13,633 nt of DNA from Clostridia bacterium (GTDB lineage: Bacteria > Bacillota > Clostridia > Oscillospirales > CAG-272), in NCBI GenBank assembly GCA_017629395.1, contig JAGBXH010000023.1, positions 1 through 13,633 of the forward strand. The letters run 5' to 3'. This document shows positions 6,424 through 13,633 of the stretch, piece after piece. The position numbers were made by a program, and so were the translations under genes. The notes beneath the pieces were generated by a model. The model worked only from the letters and a program-made list of their open reading frames with translations, was not told where the DNA came from and ran no database searches. Position 1 is the stretch's first letter, and the number at the start of each line of letters is the position of its first letter.

Positions 6424-6456
6424 CAGAAAAAACCCGCCGATTTTTCGACGGGTTTT
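6424..6456 (-). terminator. Terminator of the alr-yitT operon
   Basis: An 8-bp AAAACCCG/CGGGTTTT stem extends by 4 bp after one C-A mismatch and closes on a four-base loop (TTTT on the plus strand, AAAA on the minus). On the minus strand it runs into TTTTTTCTG. It begins 22 bp past the YitT stop codon. Confidence 0.85.
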
Positions 6457-6478
6457 ATTTGAAATCAGGTTTTGACGT

Positions 6479-7393
6479 TTACAATTCCTCCGCGTAGTGG
6501 TTTTTATACCCCTCGCCGTAGATTTCCGTTGCTTTTGTCACAATCAAAAATGCGTGCTTGTCCTCCTGCTTGACAATGTCGCGCAGCTGGGGATACTGCT
6601 GGTCGTGCAGCACGCACATCAGCACCTTTTTATTCTTTTTGGTGTAAGCACCCTCTCCGTGCAGTATGGTCACGCCGGTCTCGACCTCCTTCATCAAACG
6701 GTCGGCAACCTCGTCGGGGCTGTCGGTAACGATATACACCATCTTGGCGTTGTCCTTGCCGTAAAGCACCATGTCAAGCACGGCGGAGTTGGTAAACACG
6801 GTTACAACGGCATACATTGCGACCAGAATATCGTGGAAGGCGATGGCGGAGATCAGAATAACTGTTGCGTCCAGCACCAGATAAAGACCTCCCGTTTTCA
6901 TGTGGCGGAATTTGCGGCGCAGCAGCTTGACCACAATGTCAAATCCGCCCGTGGAGCCGCCGCCTCTGAATACAAGCCCGATGCCCACAGCCACCAGCAC
7001 ACCGCCCGCAAGAGCGGCGATCAAAAGATGCTCGTGCATATCGGGAATGAGGTGTGAAAACGCGCGCGCGATCACTTCAATTAAGGCGGAGGAAAGCGCG
7101 GTTGCGTACAGCGTGCCGATCAAAAAGCCGAATTTGAATACGATCAAGCCCAGAATCATCAAGGGTATATTGATCAAAAAGATCCACACACCCGTTCCGA
7201 GCTGAAAGTCACCGAATTTGATGATGCTGTTGAGAATGATAGATATACCGGAAACACCGCCGGGGGCTAAATGGTTGGGGTCCAGAAATACGGCAATGCC
7301 AAGGGCATAGATCGTGGCACCCACGGTCAGAAGCACAAAGCATTTGATCAGGTCCGACAGCTTTTGTTTGCGGTCAGTTTGCACGTTCGACAT
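6479..7393 (-). CDS. YitT family membrane protein (YitT helices + DUF2179)
   Basis: This 304-aa protein is an integral membrane protein with five or six helices in residues 14-205. It has both YitT repeat signatures: LAPGGVSGISII at 42-53 and RGGGSTGGFDIV at 143-154. Residues 215-290 form the soluble DUF2179 domain (VYIVTDSPDEVADRL; GVTILHGEGAYT). The family is widespread in Bacillota; its transported substrate, if any, is not established. I place the start at the ATG at 7391-7393, 9 nt from GGAGG (7403-7407). A TTG two codons upstream would leave only 3 nt and is unlikely. The start overlaps the end of the upstream AraC-type gene by 20 bp, which suggests translational coupling. It is the last gene of the operon. 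Confidence 0.93.
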   Translation of the reverse strand: MSNVQTDRKQKLSDLIKCFVLLTVGATIYALGIAVFLDPNHLAPGGVSGISIILNSIIKFGDFQLGTGVWIFLINIPLMILGLIVFKFGFLIGTLYATALSSALIEVIARAFSHLIPDMHEHLLIAALAGGVLVAVGIGLVFRGGGSTGGFDIVVKLLRRKFRHMKTGGLYLVLDATVILISAIAFHDILVAMYAVVTVFTNSAVLDMVLYGKDNAKMVYIVTDSPDEVADRLMKEVETGVTILHGEGAYTKKNKKVLMCVLHDQQYPQLRDIVKQEDKHAFLIVTKATEIYGEGYKNHYAEEL

Positions 7394-8234
7394 TTTCAAT
7401 CACCTCCGGATTTGCGCGGTCTGCATCCGTGGTGCGCGGCGCGCTTTTTCTGTATTCACTGGGGGATGTGCCCACCTGCTTGATAAAGGCACGGTTAAAG
7501 GTACGCAGCGTGCCAAAGCCCACAAGCGCCGAGATCTCGGTGATGCTCTTATTGGTTCTGCGCAGGTATCTGCATGCCTCGGAAACGCGCAGCGCGTTGA
7601 TGTAGTCGTTAAAGCCTGTGCCGATCTTGTTGCCGAATAGGTGGGAGATGTAATATTTGCTCAAATGCAGCTCTTCCTCCAAGGTAGCAAGGGTCAGCTC
7701 GCGCGAGTAGTTTTGCGCGCAATAGGAAACGATGGTGCGCAGCGTCAAGGAGTCGCTTTGCTCACGCTCCTTGAAGGTCATGCGGGAGAGCAGCTCTCCA
7801 AAGAAGGCAAGCAGGTAGCCCTTGGTAATGGCGTCGCGGTAATCTGCGGGCATCTGCTCGGTGCGTGAGAGCGTCATGAGCAGATTGTGCATATAGGGAT
7901 CGTTGCCCACGCCGCGTACAATGGGGCTTGTGGGGGCAGCACCCGCAAAGGAGCGCGAAAGCTCGGGCATCATGTCGGGATTGATGATAAAGAGCAGGTA
8001 ACGCTCCCTTTCGGCGGGATCATAGCGGTGCACCTGATTGGGAAAGACCAGCAGCACGTCACCGCTTTGCAGGGTGTATTCACCCGTATCCACCGCGCAG
8101 GTGGTGCAGCCCTCTACCATATAAACAAGCTCTAAATGGTAGTGCAGGTGTGCACCGAAGGCAAGGGGATAATGTCCGTTGAGCTCGTTGCGGCAGTGGA
8201 AATCTTCTTTTTTATTTTCATACATTGCGCCCAT
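7374..8234 (-). CDS. AraC family transcriptional regulator with N-terminal cupin domain
   Basis: This 286-aa protein has the usual AraC-family length. Residues 25-75 form an AraC-type cupin effector domain with HLHYHLELVYMVEG (29-42) and SGDVLLVFPNQVHRY (57-71). In relatives this part binds a sugar or other small ligand. The C-terminal DNA-binding part has two helix-turn-helix motifs, at about 181-202 (LATLEEELHLSKYYISHLF) and 230-252 (ITEISALVGFGTLRTFNRAF), then the signature GTSPSEYR (255-262). A 24-aa tail follows. The ATG has GAGG 8 nt upstream; another in-frame ATG lies three codons later. It begins 5 bp after the stop codon of the glycosidase-like lipoprotein gene and overlaps yitT. It most likely controls this operon or an unlinked carbohydrate locus; the ligand is unknown. 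Confidence 0.93.
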   Translation of the reverse strand: MGAMYENKKEDFHCRNELNGHYPLAFGAHLHYHLELVYMVEGCTTCAVDTGEYTLQSGDVLLVFPNQVHRYDPAERERYLLFIINPDMMPELSRSFAGAAPTSPIVRGVGNDPYMHNLLMTLSRTEQMPADYRDAITKGYLLAFFGELLSRMTFKEREQSDSLTLRTIVSYCAQNYSRELTLATLEEELHLSKYYISHLFGNKIGTGFNDYINALRVSEACRYLRRTNKSITEISALVGFGTLRTFNRAFIKQVGTSPSEYRKSAPRTTDADRANPEVIENVERAN

Positions 8235-8239
8235 TTGCC

Positions 8240-10618
8240 TTACCTCGCATTCTTTTTATAGCGGCGCAGCTTGATCTTTCCCTTGGATGCGTTGTAGAAC
8301 ACGTTGGCAATCAGCGTGGGTGCGCCGTACTTACGGTAAAGGAGATAGATCAGACCGCCAATCAGCGCCAGCACCGCCAGCACCGAGATCACGATGATCA
8401 ACCACTCAAAGCCCTGCACGCCGATCCTGCCGTACGCCTGAATGCGATCCAGCAGCAAGATGCAGGAGCCGTTTTCCTCAAGCTCCGGTACGCAGAGCTG
8501 TACGGATACGGTAATGGGGTCATCTCCATCCACAAGAGTGGAGAATTCGGAAACGTCAAAATATACGGTCTGCCATACGTTTGCGTCGATCTGTGTCACG
8601 TCCTCGTATACAACGCTGCCGTTGCCTGCCGAGAGCGTCTTGTCGCCCTGTTTATAAAGGCGCAGCTTAACGCTGACGGGAGAGGTGGTGTCCACGTCTG
8701 CGCACATGGTCAGCGCAAGTGCCTTGATGCCCTTGATGTCCGAGCCCTGCAGGGAGGTATTGGAAACGCCCATAAAGGCTGTGGGCTGGGTACGGTCAAG
8801 GTGAGCGGAAAGCACGGGCCAGCCCAAGGCGGCATCCTTGAAAAGCTCTAAGTAAGCGGTGCGGTCGTCGGGAGCAAAGCCGTCGCAGGTGCCGTCGGTA
8901 AAGCTGAAGAGCAGGGTGGTTTTGCCCGAGGGCTTTTCACCAAGATCTGCGCCCGTGACAAACTGACGGGTGGCTGCTTTTGTCTTTTGTGCTTCGTAAA
9001 GCGTGCTCCAGCCGGGAACGAGCGAGGGAGTACCCGTGGCGTTCAGCTGGGAGACGTCCTTGGTGTCAATGGTCATAAAGACGTTATAGAGTGCGCGTCG
9101 CTCGGTCACAATGCCGTTTTTGTCGGTCATCCACAAGCCCGAGCCGTCAATCAGGCTTTGCTTGTCGGTATGAGCGGAGTAGATCAGCGCATCCACGTGT
9201 CCGTTTTCCAGCACCTTGTAGTAGGCGTAGGCGTAGGAGGCTGCCTGCAGATTTTGGTCGTCCATGGGAGCGATCTCAAAGTCGCTGATGACGGTGTGGC
9301 GACGCTGTCCTGCATAGTAGTGATCGGACTGCGAGATCCACATAAAGTCGGAAAGGTGAGCGGGGGAGAGCGTCAGAGCGCTTGCGTGCTCGTCCGACCA
9401 CATGGGATCGCTGCTCTTGTAGTGATATGCCGAGATGGCAACGCTCCAGTCAAAATCGCCGCCCTTGCGGGATTCGGTATCAAACTGGTCAAGGAAATAG
9501 TTGGTCGTCCAGTCTGCCTTGGTGGAGAGTGCATTGGTATCTGCTAAGTTGTTGCTGACGCTGACGTACACTCTGCCGTTTGCGTAGTGAGATTTGAGCG
9601 TAGAGTGTGCCAGACGAACCAGCGCGTGATAGCGGGAAACGTAGGCGGCAAATTCGGGTGCACCTGCGTTGTTGTTGACGTTGGATTCGTTGACGCTTCT
9701 GCCTACGATCAAAGCACCGCAAAAGCCGTGCGTGCCTGCAGGATCTGTGTAGCGTGCCGTAATGAAATCAAGGAAGCCTGCCATAAGCGAAGCACTCTTG
9801 TCGTCGTCCATCCAGATCGCCCAGGTGCGTCCCGTCTTGGTTGCCGCGTCGGGCGCGTACAGGCAGGAGACCAGTGCGTTTGCCTTGTCGGGGGCGGTGT
9901 GCATGCGCAGTCTGAAATACACAATGCTGCCCTGCGCAGTTGCCTGGCTGACCTGCTTGTCCAAAAGCTCCAGCTTAGCGCGGTCCAGGTAGTAGGTCTG
10001 GCCGTCGTATACGTAAGCGTGCGCGCCTGTGCCGTAACCGTCCAAAATGAGGACGGAGGGGTCAAGCTCTATGACCGTGTGCGCAACGCTCAGGTATGCC
10101 GCATCCGAGGCGATGGAGGTGTGCAGACCCTTGATAGAGGCTGCGGCGGGGAATTCTTTCGTATTTTCTGCCAGTTCGGAGACGTTGGAGATATAGGCGG
10201 GCGAGGTCAGCAGCACGTAGGAGTTGAGTGTTTTATTAAAGACTGCTACCGCGAAGGCGCAATGCAGGCGCGAGTGTGCCTGCAGGTTGCCGTCCGCATA
10301 GAGATCCACCGTGAATTTTGGATCGGTGGACATACCGGTGCTTGCCAGAGGCTGCTTGCCCGAAACGTCACTTGTGCTCTCGCCCGGCTCAAGTGCCATC
10401 AGGTAGAGCTTTTGATGATAGATATCAGAGCTCTTGAAGCTTTCGAGGTCTGCCTCTGTCAGCGCAGCCTTGATGGAGATTTCCGTGCCCTTTTTGTTGA
10501 GCTTGACCTCGGTTACCGTGCTTTCGGTCACCTCTGCCTTGTCGCCGCAGGCGGCAAGCAAGCCAAGCGTCAGCAAAAGCGTGAGCGCAAGACATAAGAT
10601 TGATAACGTTTTTTTCAT
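8240..10618 (-). CDS. DUF5722-like glycosidase-fold lipoprotein with C-terminal membrane helix
   Basis: This is a 792-aa protein. Residues 1-23 are a lipoprotein signal with lipobox LAAC (Cys24). Residues 35-150 are a beta-rich domain. Residues about 160-525 match what I remember of DUF5722, a TIM-barrel glycosidase-like family: KGLHTSIASDAAY at 163-175, YDGQTYYLDRAKLELLDKQV at 204-223, GGDFDWSVAISAYHY at 386-400, LQAASYAYAYYKV at 457-469. Where I expect the acid/base motif GNEVN, this protein has GRSVN (306-310). Where I expect SEQGF, it has SDFEI (445-449). Residues 565-730 are a jelly-roll, CBM-like domain (VWQTVYFDVSEF). Residues 739-761 are a membrane helix, followed by a 31-aa Lys/Arg-rich tail. 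It would be held at both ends at the outer face of the membrane. The start is ATG with GGAGG 5 nt upstream, 15 bp after alr. It may be a binding or sensing protein rather than an active enzyme; this is inference. Confidence 0.8.
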   Translation of the reverse strand: MKKTLSILCLALTLLLTLGLLAACGDKAEVTESTVTEVKLNKKGTEISIKAALTEADLESFKSSDIYHQKLYLMALEPGESTSDVSGKQPLASTGMSTDPKFTVDLYADGNLQAHSRLHCAFAVAVFNKTLNSYVLLTSPAYISNVSELAENTKEFPAAASIKGLHTSIASDAAYLSVAHTVIELDPSVLILDGYGTGAHAYVYDGQTYYLDRAKLELLDKQVSQATAQGSIVYFRLRMHTAPDKANALVSCLYAPDAATKTGRTWAIWMDDDKSASLMAGFLDFITARYTDPAGTHGFCGALIVGRSVNESNVNNNAGAPEFAAYVSRYHALVRLAHSTLKSHYANGRVYVSVSNNLADTNALSTKADWTTNYFLDQFDTESRKGGDFDWSVAISAYHYKSSDPMWSDEHASALTLSPAHLSDFMWISQSDHYYAGQRRHTVISDFEIAPMDDQNLQAASYAYAYYKVLENGHVDALIYSAHTDKQSLIDGSGLWMTDKNGIVTERRALYNVFMTIDTKDVSQLNATGTPSLVPGWSTLYEAQKTKAATRQFVTGADLGEKPSGKTTLLFSFTDGTCDGFAPDDRTAYLELFKDAALGWPVLSAHLDRTQPTAFMGVSNTSLQGSDIKGIKALALTMCADVDTTSPVSVKLRLYKQGDKTLSAGNGSVVYEDVTQIDANVWQTVYFDVSEFSTLVDGDDPITVSVQLCVPELEENGSCILLLDRIQAYGRIGVQGFEWLIIVISVLAVLALIGGLIYLLYRKYGAPTLIANVFYNASKGKIKLRRYKKNAR

Positions 10619-10633
10619 AACATCCTCCGTGAT

Positions 10634-11857
10634 TTACTCATGGTTGTGATAAATTCTGGGAACGCGGGCGGTGACAAGGCAGGGGATCTCGTATGCGATC
10701 GAGTGTGCGTGACGTGCAAGGGATGCCAGCGATTGCACGTCGTTGCCGAACAGGGTGACGATATCACCGGGGCGGCAGGGAAGATCGGTGACGTCCACCA
10801 TGCAAAGATCCATGCAGATTCTGCCTATCAAGGGTGCGGCAAAATCGCCCTCCTTGGTGTGCACGGTGACTTTTGTATCCGCATAGGCACGCAGCCAGCC
10901 GTCAGCATAGCCTGCCGAAAGGGTCGCAACGGTGCGGTCGCAATCGGCGCGGTAGAGTGCGCCGTAGCCGATCGGCTCACCCGCCTTGACCGTGTGCGTG
11001 TGGATCACGCGGGTCTGCAGGCGCATGACGGGGCGGAGCTGCTCGGCAGGAAAAAGATTGCAGTGGGGATTTCTGTCAAGATGGGGCGAAATGGCGGGAG
11101 CTACGCCGAATAAAAGCGCACCCACGCGCACGCCGCCGAGATAGGTTTCGGGGTAGCGCATGCAGCCGGGGCTGTTGCAGGCGTGGCAGACGGGCGGACA
11201 TTTGCCGCGCGCCTCCAATTCCTGCTTGACGGCAAGGTAACGCTGCCATTGTTCGTAGCAGAAGTTGCCCGAATCCGCGTCGGACAGGTGTGTGAAAAGC
11301 CCTTCTATGCAAAATGCGTCGCAGGTATCTTGCATGGTACAAATCGCGTCCGCGGTTGCCTCTGCCTCTGCGGGGGTAAAGGCAGGGAAGCCGATGCGGT
11401 GCATGCCGGTGTCGACCTTGACGTGCACGTTGAGCCTTACGCCGGCAGCTCTTGCCGCAGCGTGCAATTCGCTTGCGTAATCGGGGGAATAGAGCGTTTG
11501 CGTCATGTCAAATCGGTGCAGAAGCGCGACGTGCGCGGGCGAGGTGTAGCCGAGAATGAGGATCTCGGCACGCTCGCGCGCAAGATCGGCAAGCGCGTAG
11601 CGGATGGCAATGCCCTCCTCGGCACAAGCCACCGCAAAATGGCGGCAGCCGGCTTGGTACAGCGCGCGTGCGCAGGGACCGATGCCGTGCCCGTATGCGT
11701 CCGCCTTGATGACGGCAACTGCGGGCGTGTCGGGGCTTTGATCTTGTATGTATTTTTTTGAAACGAGGTAATTGTGGACGAGCGCGTCCAGGTCGATATG
11801 TGCCCACACGCGGCGGTTTTCGACGGTTGCGGGCAGAATTTCATCTATATGCTTCAC
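10634..11857 (-). CDS. alr: Alanine racemase
   Basis: This PLP-dependent enzyme interconverts L- and D-alanine, supplying D-Ala for peptidoglycan. The 407-aa protein has the fold-type III barrel with the PLP lysine in VIKADAYGHG (Lys51), VKVDTGMHRIGF in the barrel and GLFTHLSDAD. The C-terminal beta domain has the second catalytic base in IGYGALY (Tyr298), LSAGYADG and IGRICMD. All key residues are intact. It is slightly longer than the usual 360-390 aa. The start is GTG at 11855-11857 with GGAGG 10 nt upstream; no ATG fits. It is the first gene of a four-gene operon with a glycosidase-like lipoprotein, an AraC-type regulator and YitT. Confidence 0.96.
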   Translation of the reverse strand: MKHIDEILPATVENRRVWAHIDLDALVHNYLVSKKYIQDQSPDTPAVAVIKADAYGHGIGPCARALYQAGCRHFAVACAEEGIAIRYALADLARERAEILILGYTSPAHVALLHRFDMTQTLYSPDYASELHAAARAAGVRLNVHVKVDTGMHRIGFPAFTPAEAEATADAICTMQDTCDAFCIEGLFTHLSDADSGNFCYEQWQRYLAVKQELEARGKCPPVCHACNSPGCMRYPETYLGGVRVGALLFGVAPAISPHLDRNPHCNLFPAEQLRPVMRLQTRVIHTHTVKAGEPIGYGALYRADCDRTVATLSAGYADGWLRAYADTKVTVHTKEGDFAAPLIGRICMDLCMVDVTDLPCRPGDIVTLFGNDVQSLASLARHAHSIAYEIPCLVTARVPRIYHNHE

Positions 11858-11889
11858 AGAGCGTGTGCCTCCTGAAAAGTACTATTTAA

Positions 11890-11918
11890 AGTATATCACA
11901 ACCAGACAAATATTGCAA
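11890..11918 (-). promoter_or_regulatory. Promoter of the alr operon
   Basis: On the minus strand there is TTGCAA (11918-11913), a 17-bp spacer, then TATACT (11895-11890) preceded by TGA, an extended -10. The start codon is 32 bp downstream. Confidence 0.78.
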
Positions 11919-12008
11919 CATGTCCGCGATAAGATTTTTGAGATTTTTTGTGTTGCTTGCGAGCGGGCTTTACGTTCCGTCGCTCGTGCATGACGCGTCC
12001 GTAAACAC

Positions 12009-12037
12009 TTGACACCCATGTCCCCATATGCTATAAT
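12009..12037 (+). promoter_or_regulatory. Perfect-consensus sigma-A promoter of the polytopic membrane protein gene
   Basis: TTGACA (12009-12014), an exact 17-bp spacer and TATAAT (12032-12037) lead to GGAGG at 12061-12065. Any longer reading of the downstream gene that starts at 12009 would begin inside the -35 box, which rules it out. Confidence 0.92.
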
Positions 12038-12071
12038 AAAGCATCAAATTCTTTTTCAAAGGAGGATGATT

Positions 12072-12665
12072 ATGATGGGTGACACACTGCTCACTATCAT
12101 TATCTTTGCAATTTACGCGATATTTATCGGCATCATGCTGCTGATCTCCGTGATCCCCTCGGTCATCAACGCCATTGGTCTTGCGCGCATTTGCAAAAAG
12201 CTGGGTGTATTTAATCCTTTTTGGCGTTGGGTGTGGGCGTTGCTCTTTCCTGCGGTTGCCATTTTGCGTGCGGGTGATGAGGCAGGCGAGCGCGAAAAGC
12301 TGTTTTGCAAAAAAATGTTTGCGCACGGTATGATCGCCATCGCGGTATTCGTGGTGTTTGCTGTGCTGACGTTCACAAGCATGGGTGCATATGCTGCCTT
12401 ATCCGAAACGGCAGACAATATTGGGACGATTGTGGCATTTGTTGCAATGCTGCTGTTTGCGGTACTTGCATTTCTTGCCACCGTTTGGATGTCAATTCCC
12501 GTGTATATCTCCTATTTCCGCATTTTCAAGCTGTACATGCCTGACTGGGGCGCATGGCTGACGCTGGCGGGCATGCTTATGCTGTCCGATCTGTCGTTTT
12601 TGATTTTGCCCGTGCTCAGCTTTTTGCCCATGCAGCAGCAGCCCTATGCTCCCGTGGGAGAGTAA
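12072..12665 (+). CDS. Polytopic membrane protein of unknown function
   Basis: This is a 197-aa protein with about five hydrophobic segments (6-37, 50-66, 86-108, 118-148, 160-186). A conserved-looking amphipathic stretch between the first two reads IGLARICKKLGVFNPFWRWV (35-54) and is followed by ILRAGDEAGEREK. This stretch recalls small Clostridia membrane proteins in which a helix of the form (K/R)xxG(x)xNPWxxW precedes a charged loop, but I cannot name the family. There are no transport or catalytic motifs. The start is ATG at 12072, 6 nt after GGAGG; the next ATG (12075) is also possible. It is monocistronic, between its own promoter and a hairpin shared with ftsH. Confidence 0.8.
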   Translation: MMGDTLLTIIIFAIYAIFIGIMLLISVIPSVINAIGLARICKKLGVFNPFWRWVWALLFPAVAILRAGDEAGEREKLFCKKMFAHGMIAIAVFVVFAVLTFTSMGAYAALSETADNIGTIVAFVAMLLFAVLAFLATVWMSIPVYISYFRIFKLYMPDWGAWLTLAGMLMLSDLSFLILPVLSFLPMQQQPYAPVGE

Positions 12666-12688
12666 ATACGTTTTTCTTATCAAATATC

Positions 12689-12720
12689 AAACGCCCAAGG
12701 ACGTGCGTCCTTGGGCGTTT
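12689..12720. terminator. Bidirectional hairpin terminator between the membrane protein gene and ftsH
   Basis: A perfect 14-bp stem (12689-12702 with 12707-12720) with a four-base GTGC loop lies between two convergent stop codons. T runs are short on both sides (GTTTCC on plus, GTTTGATATTT on minus), but the stem is long and symmetric, which fits a shared terminator. Confidence 0.78.
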
Positions 12721-12740
12721 CCTTACATTATTATAAAGAC

Positions 12741-13633
12741 TTACAGCGAGAAGGGGTTTTCATCGTCCTTCTTGTTGTCCTCGTCCTTTTTCTCTTCCTC
12801 GATGGGCCTTGCGTAGGGGAAGGGATTTTCATTTGCCTTTTCTTCAGCCTCGCGGCGTGCGCGCTCCTGCTCGGCTTGCTCTCTTTGCTCGTTTGCCTCA
12901 CGGCTCTTGCGTGCTCTCTCCTCGGCAATTTCAATCAGCTCCTGCTCACAAGCACCGCGATCCATCAGCGCTGCAAACTGCTCGCCGTCCATGACCTCGT
13001 GCTTGACAAGGAATTCTGCCACAAAGTGCAGCTTGTCAATGTTCTCTGCCAGAATGGTCTTTGCTTGCTCAAACGCCTCGGTGATGATCTTGCTGACCTC
13101 TTCGTCAATGACGGCAGCGGTCTTGCCCGAGTGGTTGGGGCTGCCCGAAATGCTTCTGCCAAGGAAGACCTCACCGCTCTCGCCCGATCCGTAGTGGATG
13201 GGACCCAGCACGTCGGACATACCAAGCTCGGTGACCATGCGGCGTGCGATGTTGGTAGCTCTCTGAATATCGTTGGAGGCACCGCCCGAGAAGTCGCCGT
13301 TGATCATCTGCTCTGCGGCTCTGCCGCCTAACAGCATGGCGATCTCCTGCTTGAGCTCCTCGCGGTAAACGCTGAACTTGTCTTCCGTGGGAGGATTGAG
13401 CGTATAACCCAGGGCGTTGCCGCTGGGAATGATCGAGATCAGCTGAACGGGATCGATATGCGGCAGCACGTGACCGACGATGGCATGACCTGCCTCGTGG
13501 TAAGCGGTGTTGCGCAGCTCGCTCTCCTTGATCTTTCTGCTCTTCTTCTGAGGACCGGTGATGATGCGCAGGTATGCGTCGTCAATCTCCTCCATGCCCA
13601 CAAGCTGCTTGTTTCTGCGAGCAGCCAGCAGAG
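12741..13633 (-). CDS. ftsH: ATP-dependent zinc metalloprotease FtsH, C-terminal part (5' end outside window)
   Basis: FtsH is a membrane-anchored AAA+ protease that degrades misfolded and regulatory proteins. The visible 297 codons start in the AAA lid (LLAARRNKQLVGMEEIDDAY) and cover the whole protease domain. Zinc motif HEAGH is encoded at 13485-13499. The third zinc ligand, Asp, is in GGASNDIQRATNIARRMV. The substrate-loop region GPIHYGSGESGEVFLGRS is normal for the family. After the protease domain comes a long charged coiled-coil tail rich in Glu, Arg and Lys. It contains two ENPF motifs (NENPFPYARP and the extreme end DENPFSL). The ATPase core and membrane helices lie beyond the right edge. 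A GTG at 13599-13601 is internal, not a start. Confidence 0.96.
   Translation of the reverse strand, partial: LLAARRNKQLVGMEEIDDAYLRIITGPQKKSRKIKESELRNTAYHEAGHAIVGHVLPHIDPVQLISIIPSGNALGYTLNPPTEDKFSVYREELKQEIAMLLGGRAAEQMINGDFSGGASNDIQRATNIARRMVTELGMSDVLGPIHYGSGESGEVFLGRSISGSPNHSGKTAAVIDEEVSKIITEAFEQAKTILAENIDKLHFVAEFLVKHEVMDGEQFAALMDRGACEQELIEIAEERARKSREANEQREQAEQERARREAEEKANENPFPYARPIEEEKKDEDNKKDDENPFSL

Noticed and set aside
6021..6424. Two minus-strand frames over the DUF378 gene
   Set aside because: They read through a hairpin and oppose a clear DUF378 signature; no ribosome site supports them.
9587..10597. 336-codon open frame antisense to the glycosidase-like gene
   Set aside because: Same explanation: a shadow of a real gene with signal peptide, lipobox and family signatures on the minus strand.
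11919..12008. Possible small RNA or peptide between alr and the next gene
   Set aside because: Only a weak, bulged CGAGCG/CGCTCG pairing is visible, with no promoter, ribosome site or terminator of its own.
12009..12071. Longer N-terminus for the polytopic membrane protein
   Set aside because: The extension begins inside the -35 box and contains the -10 box; the GGAGG at 12061-12065 supports a start at 12072.

Overview
This 13.6-kb window looks like ordinary chromosome from an uncultured, Gram-positive-type anaerobe of the Clostridia (Oscillospirales/Christensenellales-like is my best guess). The basis is strong AGGAGG ribosome sites, sigma-A promoters with 17-bp spacers, several GTG starts, secreted proteins with Thr/Glu-rich linkers and a GCGS + membrane helix + Lys tail, a class I lysyl-tRNA synthetase, and YitT, DUF378 and AraC genes of Firmicutes type. 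There are twelve coding sequences, two of them cut by the window edges. No gene-free stretch exceeds about 215 bp. I see no rRNA, tRNA, CRISPR array, transposase, integrase or phage gene.

Left part (1-3706): four genes for exported proteins. Three lie on the minus strand: a large GTG-started surface protein cut by the left edge, a 282-aa C-terminally anchored protein, and a 295-aa cohesin-like secreted protein. A small Thr-rich lipoprotein lies divergently on the plus strand. The 282-aa and cohesin-like proteins have near-consensus promoters of their own, and the edge gene has a -10 box. The edge protein and the 282-aa protein share a recognisable beta-sandwich module.

Middle (3790-6383): a class I lysyl-tRNA synthetase (minus) carrying an extra C-terminal MetG/EMAP-type tRNA-binding domain, with its own promoter and terminator. 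Divergent from it is a 75-aa DUF378 membrane protein. The gap between them holds a perfect 13-bp inverted repeat.

Right-centre (6424-11918): a tight minus-strand operon. The order is alr (alanine racemase), a 792-aa lipoprotein with a glycosidase-like barrel (DUF5722-like) and a C-terminal membrane helix, an AraC-family regulator with a cupin domain, and a YitT-family membrane protein. Spacings are 15 bp, 5 bp and a 20-bp overlap, from a promoter at 11890-11918 to a terminator at 6424-6456. The glycosidase-like protein appears to lack the usual Asn-Glu acid/base motif, so it may bind rather than cleave its ligand.

Right end (12009-13633): a polytopic membrane protein (plus) behind a perfect-consensus promoter, converging through a shared 14-bp hairpin on the 3' part of ftsH (minus). 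The most interesting items are the LysRS-tRBD fusion, the doubly anchored pseudo-glycosidase inside an alr operon, and the GCGS C-terminal anchor with its shared surface module.
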